Assembly (NCBI GenBank): GCA_046719575.1
Contig: JBDNCP010000031.1
Coordinates: forward strand, 1 to 37,576
DNA length: 37,576 bases
Source of the DNA: Thermoleptolyngbya sp046719575
GTDB taxonomy: Bacteria > Cyanobacteriota > Cyanobacteriia > Elainellales > Elainellaceae
Direction of reading: 5' to 3'
Shown here: piece by piece, positions 15,915 to 24,319 of the stretch
Numbering within the stretch: the first letter of the stretch is position 1
Layout: every line of letters starts with the position of its first letter
Translations under genes and position numbers: made by a program
Notes under the pieces: generated by a model
The model's database searches: none
The model's input: the letters and a program-made list of their open reading frames with translations, nothing else
Told to the model about the DNA's origin: nothing

Positions 15915-16557
15915 AAACAGTCTCAATTAGATTGGGCGGTGCACCTGCGGCTTTGAGCTTCTGACGCAACCTTCGCAGATGAACTTTAACAGTGTCCTCT
16001 CCAGGCATATCCTCGAATGCCCATACATGTTCCAAGATCATGCTACGACTGAGAACACGACTTGCATTTCGTAAGAATAGCTCTAGTAAATAATACTCTT
16101 TAGGGGTTAAAATTAAAGCAATATTATTATATGTCGCTGAGCATTCATTCGGGTTGAGTTTCAACTTTTCCCATTCCAAAATTGGCGAAAATATGGCATT
16201 TCCACGCCGCAATAGCGCTCGAACTCTTGCCAAAAGCTCTGGGAGGTCAAAAGGTTTTACCACATAGTCATCCGCTCCCGCATCTAAACCCAATACTTTG
16301 TCTGCGCTAGTATCACGCGCGGTCAGCATTAGAATTGGAGTTTTATTCCCACTTTGTCGCAGTTTTTTGCAGAGGCTAATTCCATCTAGCTTTGGCAACA
16401 TCAGGTCTAAAACAATCAAATCAAATGCACCCGTCTCGGCGAACGTTAAGCCAAGCGCACCATCATTAGCTACCTCTACCAAGTACTGCTGATCGCTTAA
16501 GGCTTCCGCAATCGCCTTTGCGATTCGAGAATCGTCCTCCACCAGCAGGATTTTCAT
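15880..16557 (-). CDS. OmpR/PhoB-family response regulator
   Basis: The 225-aa DNA-binding regulator has an N-terminal receiver domain with acidic pair E7-D8-D9, phospho-acceptor D51 (IVLDLMLP), T79 (MLTARD) and K101 (YVVKPFD). A C-terminal winged-helix domain follows (LTPKEYYLLELFLRNASRVLSRSMI... VKVHLRRLRQKL). The ATG at 16557 begins the conserved MKILLVEDD; a longer frame to 16578 is rejected. It forms an operon with the overlapping kinase gene, which ends the signal chain. Target genes are unknown; the downstream repeat-protein genes are the nearest candidates. Confidence 0.95.
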   Translation of the reverse strand: MKILLVEDDSRIAKAIAEALSDQQYLVEVANDGALGLTFAETGAFDLIVLDLMLPKLDGISLCKKLRQSGNKTPILMLTARDTSADKVLGLDAGADDYVVKPFDLPELLARVRALLRRGNAIFSPILEWEKLKLNPNECSATYNNIALILTPKEYYLLELFLRNASRVLSRSMILEHVWAFEDMPGEDTVKVHLRRLRQKLKAAGAPPNLIETVYGLGYRLNPNL

Positions 16558-16684
16558 CCCTACTACCCATCCAAACAAGTTGACGTTTTACCTAAAAGTA
16601 GCACCATTGATGCTGCCATGACCATGAGGCATTGTTTGATGATGAGGATTGACGAAGATAGGTTAGGCATCACTACAGCATTTT

Positions 16685-17071
16685 TCATGCTAGTGAGTCA
16701 CAGTAACAGCAATGAGAGAACTAATTTCTTAGGTCGCTTAATGAGACTTGGGAGAAAGCTTCATCAATGGCTTTGGCAAGGTCTGGATAACTCTGCGCCC
16801 CAATAAAACACAGAATGCTCTTAATCTTTGAAAAGCAATTTTCAATGGGTGAAAAGTCTGGTGAGTAAGGCAGCAGGAAAATCAGCTTGGTTTCTGCGTT
16901 CTCAATTAACCTTCTAACTTCTTTGCCGAGATGGATAGAGCAATTATTCATAATGACACAGGTACTTTTCCACAGTTTGGGAACGATTTTTGGGGAAATG
17001 AAGGCTTCAAATGTGAGACCATCGATTGAACGTATGAGATTGGAGTAAGTAATGATCACTACGAACCTCAA
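16685..17071 (-). pseudogene. Decayed C-terminal part of an IS630-family transposase
   Basis: Only the C-terminal half of the DDE domain remains: SIDGLTFEAFI, then VPKLWKSTCVIMNNCSIHLGK, then FLLPYSPDFSPIENCFSKIK and a tail LSDLRN. The second catalytic Asp (usually VVMDN) is Asn here (VIMNN). The frame is cut by TAG at 16721-16723 where the family has Trp; read through it continues FSHCCYCDSLA to a TGA at 16685-16687, matching the usual IS630 ending. The N-terminal half and helix-turn-helix are absent upstream of about 17050. It is certainly inactive and borders the accessory gene block. Confidence 0.85.
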
Positions 17072-17184
17072 GGAGCCTCAAAAATTAGGGAGGTTTCTCG
17101 GTGTTTCTGCGCTTGTAGTAGCGACTTTGGTCGCCAAGCTCACTCAAGGCACGACTTTTCAAACAGCTGCTAAGGGAAGTTAAT

Positions 17185-19011
17185 TCACTGTGTAAGCTGC
17201 TTCTGGCTGGCAATTAGTGCATAGGCGATCGCAAAATCCTCCGGCGTAATATACAGCGTGCTGGGATCAGGATTTCCCTCAGCCCGGTGGCGACGAATGG
17301 CTTGCAGGGCTGCTTGGTTGCTCAGCAGCGCCAGATCAGCGCCGTTCCAGCCATCGGTTTGGGCAGCCCAATGGGCCAGATCGACTTGGGCAAGGGGGCG
17401 ATCGCCATTATGCACCGTCAGAATTTCCAAACGGCTGGCGGCATCGGGCAGGTCAATCTTAAGCTGGAGATCCAGCCGGCCTGCTCGCATCAGCGCCGGA
17501 TCGAGGGCATCCGGTCGATTCGTCGCGGCCACCAACAAGACATTCGGGCAGCCTTTTAGACCGTCGAGTTCGGTGAGCAGTTGACCCACGACGCGATCGC
17601 CCACACCCGAATCTCCCTGGAAACTGCCCCGCGCCGGAGCCAGCGTGTCGATTTCATCCACAAACACCACGCAGGGAGCCGCCTGCCGCGCCTTAGCAAA
17701 CAGTTCCCGCACGGCTTGCTCGGCCGCGCCGACCCATTTACTGAGGAGTTCCGGGCCGTTTACTGCAATGAAGTTGGCGCGGGCCTGGGTGGCGATCGCC
17801 TTTGCCAGCAGGGTTTTTCCCGTTCCTGGCGGGCCCCACAGCAAAATGCCCCTGGGAGCCGCTGCTCCCGTGCGCTGATACAGGTCAGGATAGAGCAGCG
17901 CCCCCTCGACCGATTCTTGTAGGGTTTGCTTCACGCTTTCCAGCCCGCCGATGTCGTCCCAGCGCACGTCCGGCGACTCCACCTCCACCGACCGCAGCAC
18001 CGACGGACGAATTTCCTGCACCGCCTGCAAAAAGTCTGCCTGGGTGACATGCAGATCGGCGGGAACTGGGTCGCTGAGGCTGGGAACCTGCCGCCGTAGC
18101 GCCAGATAGGCCGCTTTTTGACACAGCGCCTTCAGGTCTGCCCCCACCATGCCAACGGAGAGATCGGCGATCGCCCCTAAATCCACGTTTTGCAGCGGCA
18201 TGGCGCGGGTCTGGATCTGCAAAATCTCTAGCCGTCCGTCGCGGTCGGGTACGCGAAACTGCACTTCTCGGTCAAACCGGCCGGGTCGGCGCAGCGCCGG
18301 ATCGAGATGGTCGGGACGGTTCGTTGCCGCCAGCACGATCACCCCCTGCGACTGGGCAAAGCCATCCATCAGACTCAAAAGCTGCGCCACCAGCCGCTTC
18401 TCCACCTCGCCCTCCACCTTGGCGCGGTCGGGTGCGAGGCTGTCGATTTCGTCGATAAACACAATGCAAGGGGCAGACTTCGCCGCCTTTTCAAACACGC
18501 CCCGCAGCCGCGATTCCGCCTCGCCATAATACTTCCCCATCACCTCCGGTCCGACGAGAGCGATATAGCTGACACCCAGTTCCTCTGCCAGGGCCCGCGC
18601 CGTCAGGGTTTTGCCCGTGCCCGGTGGCCCCACCAGCAGCACGCCCCGCGTCGGTTCTAGCCCCAGCTTTTGCAGCAGATCCGGGCGCTTTAGCGGCAAC
18701 TCCACATGTTCTCGCAACTCCCGCAGCACCTCGCCCAGCCCGCCCAAGTCTTGCAGCGAGGCAGTGGGCGTGTTGGTCGGTTCTTCCACAGGCGGCGTGT
18801 CGGGTGCAGAATTGGGGCGAACCCGGCTGGTTCCCACGCCTGCCCCACCGACCGGGCCGCTGCTGCGCGGAATGTTTCCCTGGCGCGGAATATTACCCAG
18901 CGGACGACTGTTGATCTGCACGTCGGTCTTGAGTTCGCCGCTGGCGGCTTTTTCTTCCAGGGCTTTGGCTAGCTCTAGCAGTTGCTCAAATCCCTTAAAC
19001 AGGTCGCTCAT
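17185..19011 (-). CDS. Tandem AAA ATPase, CDC48/VAT-related
   Basis: This 608-aa cytoplasmic ATPase has two AAA modules and probably acts as a hexameric protein-remodelling machine. Domain 1: Walker A GPPGTGKT at 128-135, Walker B IVFIDE at 183-188, then the arginine-finger region ALRRPGRFDREV. Domain 2: Walker A GPPGTGKT at 393-400, Walker B CVVFVDEID near 450, and a second RAGRLDLQL. Compared with p97/VAT (about 750-800 aa), the double-psi-barrel N-domain is missing and replaced by a helical stretch plus a Pro/Gly-rich linker (residues 1-85). Substrate and adaptors are unknown. No partner gene is adjacent on this strand; the ArsA-type gene is divergent. Confidence 0.92.
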   Translation of the reverse strand: MSDLFKGFEQLLELAKALEEKAASGELKTDVQINSRPLGNIPRQGNIPRSSGPVGGAGVGTSRVRPNSAPDTPPVEEPTNTPTASLQDLGGLGEVLRELREHVELPLKRPDLLQKLGLEPTRGVLLVGPPGTGKTLTARALAEELGVSYIALVGPEVMGKYYGEAESRLRGVFEKAAKSAPCIVFIDEIDSLAPDRAKVEGEVEKRLVAQLLSLMDGFAQSQGVIVLAATNRPDHLDPALRRPGRFDREVQFRVPDRDGRLEILQIQTRAMPLQNVDLGAIADLSVGMVGADLKALCQKAAYLALRRQVPSLSDPVPADLHVTQADFLQAVQEIRPSVLRSVEVESPDVRWDDIGGLESVKQTLQESVEGALLYPDLYQRTGAAAPRGILLWGPPGTGKTLLAKAIATQARANFIAVNGPELLSKWVGAAEQAVRELFAKARQAAPCVVFVDEIDTLAPARGSFQGDSGVGDRVVGQLLTELDGLKGCPNVLLVAATNRPDALDPALMRAGRLDLQLKIDLPDAASRLEILTVHNGDRPLAQVDLAHWAAQTDGWNGADLALLSNQAALQAIRRHRAEGNPDPSTLYITPEDFAIAYALIASQKQLTQ

Positions 19012-19119
19012 GGTTGCGATCGCCCCAACTCGGCGGATTGGTCACGTTTCTTCATTTAGTCATCCCAGCGGCTGGGGAACCCTAACGAGTGGGGCACAAG
19101 TGTAATACGACGTTACGTT

Positions 19120-19202
19120 GATCCCCCCTAGCCCCACTTAATAAGGGGGGAACCGAGCCGCCCTCCGGAAGTCCCCCTTGTTAAGGGGGATTTAGGGGGA
19201 TC
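19120..19202. repeat. MITE-like GATCCCCC inverted repeat
   Basis: The segment starts GATCCCCCCTAG and ends TTAGGGGGATC, so its ends are near-perfect inverted repeats. It contains further G-run/C-run arms such as CACTTAATAAGGGGGG and CCCCCTTGTTAAGGGGG. Elements of this appearance are widespread between genes of filamentous cyanobacteria. It lies between the divergent AAA and ArsA-type genes and has no coding capacity. Confidence 0.7.
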
Positions 19203-19265
19203 GAGCCTTTCAGACCTAACCCCTAACTCCCAACCCCTACTTCTTGACCCCTTAACCTCTGCGCT

Positions 19266-21176
19266 ATGCATCCATTTAATTCGGTGCGTCTGCTGATGGT
19301 CAGCGGCAAGGGCGGCGTGGGCAAAACGACGCTTTCCTGTGCGATCGCCCGTCACTGGGGCAAGCAATTTCCCGACGAGCGCGTGCTGCTGATTTCGACC
19401 GACCCGGCGCATTCGCTGGGCGACGTGCTGTTGACGGAGGTGACGGACGAAGCGCGATCGCTCCCTGATATGCCAAACGTGCAGACCCGCGCCCTGGATG
19501 CGGCGGCCTTGCTGGCAGAGTTCAAAGCCCGCTATGGCTCGGTGCTGGAGCTATTGGTGGAACGTGGCAGCTTCGTCCAGGGCGCAGACCTCAAACCCGT
19601 GTGGGATTTGGGCTTTCCAGGACTGGACGAGCTGATGAGTTTGTTAGAAATTCAGCGCATCCTGGAAGACGGTGAACACGACCGCATTGTGGTGGACATG
19701 GCCCCCAGTGGGCACACGCTCAATCTGTTTGGACTGATGGACTTTTTAGATCAGTTTCTCGCTGCCCTCAGCCTGTTTCAGGAAAAGCACCGGGTGATGC
19801 AGCAAACCTTTGCCGGAGCGCACACCGCCGACGCAGCGGATGACTTTCTGGCAGACATGCAGACCCGCCTGGCCCACGGTCGCGCCCTGCTGCAAGATGC
19901 CGTCCGCACGGCCTGCCTGACGGTCGCCATTCCCGAACCCATGAGCTACCAGGAAACGCGACGGTTTCTGGAGAGCCTGAACACGCTGCATATTCCCATC
20001 GGTGGTATTGTTGTCAACCGCGTCCTGTCCGAGAGTCACTCCAGCGAGGGCGATCGCCTCTGCGAACAAGCCGACCTCCTCGAAAAATTCGCTGCCCTTT
20101 GCCCTGCCTACCCACTCCTCATCCTGCCGCAGCAGCCCACCGAACCCGTCGGCCCCGCCGCCCTCGACACCCTCCTCCCCCAACTCCTCCCCCACACCCT
20201 CGCGCCCCTCGCGCCCATCTCTCCACCCGCCCATCCGCCCGCCCCCCTTCACCCCTATCCCCCCACTCTCCCAGACTTCCTCTCTCTCTCTCGTCGCCTC
20301 TTAATCATCGGCGGCAAGGGCGGTGTTGGAAAGACAACAATCTCGGCGGCGATCGCCCAGGGCATGGCCCAGCGCCATCCTCAGCAGCAGGTGCGCGTCA
20401 TCTCTATCGACCCGGCACACTCCCTAGGCGATGCTTTTGGAGCCGTGCTGGGTCACAATCCAATCCATCTTTTGCCCAACCTCAGCGCCCAGGAAATCGA
20501 CGCAGAAACCCTGCTGCACCAGTTCCGCGATGATTACCTGTGGGAACTGGCGGAAATGATGAGCGGCGACACGGGCGACGACGCGCTGCAAATCGCCTAC
20601 GGGCCGCAAGCATGGCGACAGATTGTATCCCAAGCGCTCCCTGGCATCGACGAGATGCTGGCACTGATCGCCGTGATTGACCTACTAGAAGACGGCAGCC
20701 AGGATTTGGTCATTCTCGACACAGCTCCGACGGGGCATCTGCTGCGCTTTTTGGAAATGCCGACCGCACTCAACGACTGGCTGGGCTGGATCTTCAAACT
20801 CTGGCTGAAATATCAGGACGTGGTGGGACGGGTGGATTTGATGAGCCGCCTGCGGACGCTGAGACAGCGCGTGGTGAAGGCGCAAAAGCTGCTGAAAGAC
20901 CCCAGCTTTACGGAATTCATCGGCGTGGCGCAAAACCAGTCGGCGATTTTGGCAGAAGCGGCCCGACTCACAGAGTCTCTAAAATCGCTGGGCATTCAGC
21001 AGACCTATCTGGTGCATAACCGCTATGTGCCCGGACAGGAGATTCCTGCCGAGCAGTTTCCGGGGCAAACCATCGTGCGGCTAGCGGGCCTGCCGAGGGC
21101 GATTCCGCCCCAGGAGCAAATTTGCCTGGCGGCCAGTCTGCTGTTTGAGCCATTGACGGAAAAAACCGGTTCCTAA
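19266..21176 (+). CDS. Double-domain ArsA/GET3-family ATPase
   Basis: The 636-aa protein is a fusion of two ArsA-type P-loop ATPase domains. Domain 1 has the deviant Walker A GKGGVGKT at 14-21 and IVVDMAPSGHTLNLF; domain 2 has GGKGGVGKTT at about 349-358 and VILDTAPTGHLLRFLEMP. Switch I DPAHSLGD occurs in both. A Pro-rich linker (about 313-340, PPAHPPAPLHPYPP) joins the halves. No ArsA Cys-triad for As(III) is evident and no ars genes are near, so arsenic export is not supported; a tail-anchored or other membrane-protein handling role is possible. ATG 19266 is 11 residues before the first beta strand. The stop overlaps that of the convergent protease gene by 4 bases. Confidence 0.9.
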   Translation: MHPFNSVRLLMVSGKGGVGKTTLSCAIARHWGKQFPDERVLLISTDPAHSLGDVLLTEVTDEARSLPDMPNVQTRALDAAALLAEFKARYGSVLELLVERGSFVQGADLKPVWDLGFPGLDELMSLLEIQRILEDGEHDRIVVDMAPSGHTLNLFGLMDFLDQFLAALSLFQEKHRVMQQTFAGAHTADAADDFLADMQTRLAHGRALLQDAVRTACLTVAIPEPMSYQETRRFLESLNTLHIPIGGIVVNRVLSESHSSEGDRLCEQADLLEKFAALCPAYPLLILPQQPTEPVGPAALDTLLPQLLPHTLAPLAPISPPAHPPAPLHPYPPTLPDFLSLSRRLLIIGGKGGVGKTTISAAIAQGMAQRHPQQQVRVISIDPAHSLGDAFGAVLGHNPIHLLPNLSAQEIDAETLLHQFRDDYLWELAEMMSGDTGDDALQIAYGPQAWRQIVSQALPGIDEMLALIAVIDLLEDGSQDLVILDTAPTGHLLRFLEMPTALNDWLGWIFKLWLKYQDVVGRVDLMSRLRTLRQRVVKAQKLLKDPSFTEFIGVAQNQSAILAEAARLTESLKSLGIQQTYLVHNRYVPGQEIPAEQFPGQTIVRLAGLPRAIPPQEQICLAASLLFEPLTEKTGS

Positions 21177-21949
21177 CTGCCGCCCAACCCCCGCAGCACC
21201 AGGTCTGCACAAAAATGGGCCAGCATCGCCGCCTCCAAGCCGATTTTCCAGTAGAGTGTTCCGAAAACGAGTCCCAGTAGCCCATTCAGCACTAGCGATC
21301 GCCCAATTACCACACCCGTCAGCGGCCACACAACCGCCGTCGCAGGCAAGTGCCCCAGCCCAAACAGCAGTGCTGACAGGGCGATCGCCGTCCCAAAAAT
21401 CCAGCCTCGCGGCAACACCGGACGCGCCGCCAGTCGCCACAACCCCCAGGCAATCAGAGTCATTAGCCCTAGACGTAGCCACAGTTCTTCTGTGATGCCG
21501 CCGTAGAAGCAGGCTAGCAGCCCTTTCCATCGGGCAACCTGAGGCAGTGCATCTGTGGAGCCAGTCAGCGGATCTGGCATCCAGGGCTGCAACAGCATAT
21601 CCAGTGCTAAGATTGCCAGCCCGCCTACAACGCCAAGCAGCGCAACACCCAGCCAGCGGCGACTAGATCCAGTAGGCATGGTGCTGCCTGTCAGCCAGGC
21701 CCGGGCCAGCGGCGAATCAAGCCCTAGCGATCGCCCCAGCCGCAGCCCCAGCCAGCACAACGGCCACAGCAGCAACCCGCTTTGGATCGCCTGCCCAATT
21801 GCCACCGCAGGCAGCGAAATCGGCAGCGGAGCGGGGAATGGGGCGATCGCCATAACGTAGGGAAATACCGCCAGCGCTCCTAAAGCTCCCAAAATTGCCC
21901 AAAACAGCGCAATTCGAGTGTTTGGTTTCGACTTCAAAAGTGATTGCAT
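21173..21949 (-). CDS. CPBP family intramembrane metalloprotease
   Basis: This 258-aa polytopic membrane protein is of the CPBP (CAAX protease / Abi) family. The three motifs are present: YGGITEELWLRLGL (EExxxR), LFGLGHLP (FxxxH-like), and LAHFCADLV (HxxxN/D). Roughly six to eight membrane segments are visible. Members cleave peptides within the membrane or act in immunity to bacteriocins; the substrate here is unknown. The ATG at 21949 (MQSLLKSKPNT) starts just before the first hydrophobic segment; the frame continues upstream into the PLP-enzyme gene, which I reject. It follows that gene by 58 bases on the same strand and may be cotranscribed. Confidence 0.85.
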   Translation of the reverse strand: MQSLLKSKPNTRIALFWAILGALGALAVFPYVMAIAPFPAPLPISLPAVAIGQAIQSGLLLWPLCWLGLRLGRSLGLDSPLARAWLTGSTMPTGSSRRWLGVALLGVVGGLAILALDMLLQPWMPDPLTGSTDALPQVARWKGLLACFYGGITEELWLRLGLMTLIAWGLWRLAARPVLPRGWIFGTAIALSALLFGLGHLPATAVVWPLTGVVIGRSLVLNGLLGLVFGTLYWKIGLEAAMLAHFCADLVLRGLGGS

Positions 21950-22007
21950 GATTCCATCTCTTAATCCTGGCTCCCTCACTTCTGATCCTGGTGATCCCTG
22001 ATTCCTG

Positions 22008-23240
22008 CTAGCCCCTAGGCCCAATCGCTTCAATCGCAGCTTCGAGGGCGATCGCCACATGGGTCCAGTGGGTTCCGCCCTGGCAAAACACGGTATACGG
22101 CTCCCGCAGCGGCCCATCGGCAGAAAATTCCGACGTGCTGCCGTCGATAAAGGTGCCGCCTGCCATCACTAGCTCGCTCTCGTAACCTGGCATCTCTGCG
22201 GGAACAGGGCTGAGGTATGAGCCAATCGGTGAATATTCTTGAATCGCTTTGCAAAAGGCGATTACTTTTTCGGGCGAACCGAGGCGAATCGCCTGGATCA
22301 CGTCGCGCCGGGGTGCATCCGGCAGCGGGTTCACCGGATAACCCAGTTGGTGAAACACATAGCTCGTCAGGTGGTTGCCTTTCATCGCTTCGCCCACCAT
22401 CTGCGGCGCGAGGAAGAGTCCCTGAAACAGAAGCCGATTTTGATCAAAAGTTGCGCCGCCCTCACTACCAATGCCAGGGGACGTGAGCCGACAGCAGGCT
22501 TTCTCCACCAGGTCTGCTCGCCCAGCCACATAGCCGCCCGCCGTGACGATCGTGCCACCGGGATTTTTGATCAACGACCCGGCAATCAGGTCTGCCCCGA
22601 CGGTGGGTGGTTCGCAGTCCGCCACAAATTCGCCATAGCAGTTGTCTACAAAACAGACCGTATCGGGGTTTTGCTGCTTCACCAGATGGACAATTTTGCT
22701 GATGTCTTCGATGGACAAGCTTTGTCGCCAGGAATAGCCGCAGGAGCGCTGGATCAGCACCAATCGGGTTTCTGGGCGGATGGCGGTGGACAGATCATTC
22801 CAGGCGATCGCCCCTGTGTCCGCCAATTCCAACTGTCGGTAAGACACGCCAAATTCCCTCAGCGACCCCTGCCCCTCGCCCCGCAGTCCAATCACCTCCT
22901 CCAGCGTGTCGTAGGGTGCGCCTGCCACCGCCAGCATTTCGTCCCCTGGCCGCAGCACCCCAAACAGCGCACAGGCGATCGCGTGCGTCCCCGACACGAA
23001 CTGCACCCGCACCGCCGCCGCCTCAGCCCCCATTACGTCAGCAAACACACGGTCTAGCACCTGCCGCCCCAAATCGCCGTGCCCATAGCCGCTGACGCTG
23101 GCAAAGTGATGGACTCCCACGCCATGCCGCCGAAAGGCATCCAGCACTCGCCGCAGGTTTGCTTTCACCTGGGCATCAATGCGGGCAAAGGTCGGCTGGA
23201 GGTCTTGTGCTGCCTGAGCGATTAGACTGTCACTGAGCAT
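22008..23240 (-). CDS. Methionine gamma-lyase / aluminium-resistance family PLP enzyme
   Basis: This 410-aa pyridoxal-phosphate enzyme of the COG4100 family is related to cystathionine beta-lyase and methionine gamma-lyase. The PLP-phosphate site is FVSGTHAIACALF, the cofactor Asp is in CFVDNCYGEF, and the Schiff-base Lys is K225 in GSLIKNPGGTIV. The N-terminal GYGHGDLGR is typical of this subfamily. The real substrate in cyanobacteria is not established. ATG 23240 begins MLSDSLIAQ; length fits. It is divergent from dtd with 131 bases between the coding starts. Confidence 0.9.
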   Translation of the reverse strand: MLSDSLIAQAAQDLQPTFARIDAQVKANLRRVLDAFRRHGVGVHHFASVSGYGHGDLGRQVLDRVFADVMGAEAAAVRVQFVSGTHAIACALFGVLRPGDEMLAVAGAPYDTLEEVIGLRGEGQGSLREFGVSYRQLELADTGAIAWNDLSTAIRPETRLVLIQRSCGYSWRQSLSIEDISKIVHLVKQQNPDTVCFVDNCYGEFVADCEPPTVGADLIAGSLIKNPGGTIVTAGGYVAGRADLVEKACCRLTSPGIGSEGGATFDQNRLLFQGLFLAPQMVGEAMKGNHLTSYVFHQLGYPVNPLPDAPRRDVIQAIRLGSPEKVIAFCKAIQEYSPIGSYLSPVPAEMPGYESELVMAGGTFIDGSTSEFSADGPLREPYTVFCQGGTHWTHVAIALEAAIEAIGPRG

Positions 23241-23371
23241 GATTGAGAGAGCGTGGTGTGATCAGAGAGAAAATACACGAATCTCCTATCATGCCATGCA
23301 AAATAAGGAGTCTGCATCGCAGCAGCCGAGTTCAAACCAAGGACAGTTCTAGCAAGGGGGAACAACGGAAC

Positions 23372-23809
23372 ATGCGGGTCGTGTTGCAGCGGGTGTTGTC
23401 ATCGCGGGTCACGGTGGCAGGCGAGGTCGTGGGGCAGATTGGGCGCGGGCTAAATCTGCTGGTGGGCATTGCCAATACAGACACCGAGGCAGAGCTAGAG
23501 TGGATGACACGCAAATGTCTGGAACTGCGGGTATTTTCTAATCCTGACGGCAAGTTTGACCAGTCGGTGCTAGAGATTGGCGGGGAACTGCTGGTAATCA
23601 GCCAGTTCACGCTGTATGGCGACAGTCGTAAGGGGCGGCGGCCATCGTTTGACCAGGCAGCGGCTCCTGCATTGGCCGAACCCCTGTATCACCAGTTTGT
23701 CGAAAAGCTTCGCCAGAGCGGGCTGCGCGTAGAGACGGGGCGATTTGGCGCGATGATGCAGGTGTCGATTGAGAATGATGGCCCGGTCACCTTGATTCTG
23801 GAAAGATAG
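23372..23809 (+). CDS. dtd: D-aminoacyl-tRNA deacylase
   Basis: DTD hydrolyses D-amino acids (D-Tyr and others) mischarged on tRNA. The 145-aa product carries the two family signatures: SQFTLYGDSRKGRRPSF, and the Gly-cisPro region near the end (NDGPVTLILE). ATG 23372 (MRVVLQRVLSSRVTV) is the conserved start; 43 upstream in-frame codons are not conserved. The stop codon at 23807-23809 lies inside the first unit of a 15-bp tandem array, so the last residues and the stop have been copied many times downstream without affecting the product. Confidence 0.96.
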   Translation: MRVVLQRVLSSRVTVAGEVVGQIGRGLNLLVGIANTDTEAELEWMTRKCLELRVFSNPDGKFDQSVLEIGGELLVISQFTLYGDSRKGRRPSFDQAAAPALAEPLYHQFVEKLRQSGLRVETGRFGAMMQVSIENDGPVTLILER

Positions 23810-23950
23810 TCTCTGGAAAGATAGTCTCTGGAAAGATAGTCTCTGGAAAGATAGTTTCTGGAAAGATAGTTTCTGGAAAGATAGTTTCTGGAAAGATAGT
23901 CTCTGGAAAGATAGTCTCTGGAAAGATAGTCTCTGGAAAGATAGTCTCTG
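23801..23950. repeat. 15-bp tandem repeat, ten units, derived from the dtd 3' end
   Basis: Ten uninterrupted 15-base units run GAAAGATAGTCTCTG, except units 4-6 which read GAAAGATAGTTTCTG. An incomplete unit follows. The first unit contains the last codons and the stop of dtd, so the array grew from the 3' end of the gene. The T variant in three adjacent units shows internal duplication of blocks. Confidence 0.95.
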
Positions 23951-23954
23951 GAAA

Positions 23955-24319
23955 TTGGATGATTCTAGAAATTTAATGACTCCTGCAAAATCCCTGCAAA
24001 ATCAGCGTCAAACAGGCTTCGGAGAACTCAGCCCCCGTGTTTCATCTGGACACACGCTGAGACGCAAGCTAGATGAACGCCGACCGCAGCTAGCCCCCTT
24101 CACAACTCACACTCTAGATTCCGCATTTTGCTGCAAAAAACACCCTGTTAGGTGAGGGCTTTCCCAAATTCCGAACAGTATTATGAAGCCAACCGTGAAG
24201 CGCTGAGCCGAGAATGACCTCCGTCTGAGGCGGTTTCATTGGGGACTGAGCGATCGCCTCTAGTTGCACCAATAGGCAATTGAAGCAGTGCGTTTAAAGC
24301 GAAATTTCTAACGATTGGC
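23955..24319. other. Intergenic region before the hybrid sensor gene
   Basis: These 365 bases contain no convincing gene; a 66-codon frame shows no protein-like pattern. The promoter of the following kinase gene is expected here. A GCGATCGC-type octamer is near 24250. Confidence 0.5.

Noticed and set aside
17258..19105. Several plus-strand frames opposite the AAA ATPase gene
   Set aside because: Antisense shadows of a long high-GC gene with clear Walker motifs.
20002..20533. Pro/Ser-rich plus-strand frames within the ArsA-type gene
   Set aside because: Out-of-frame reading of the Pro-rich linker; the ArsA frame is continuous across it with an intact P-loop on each side.
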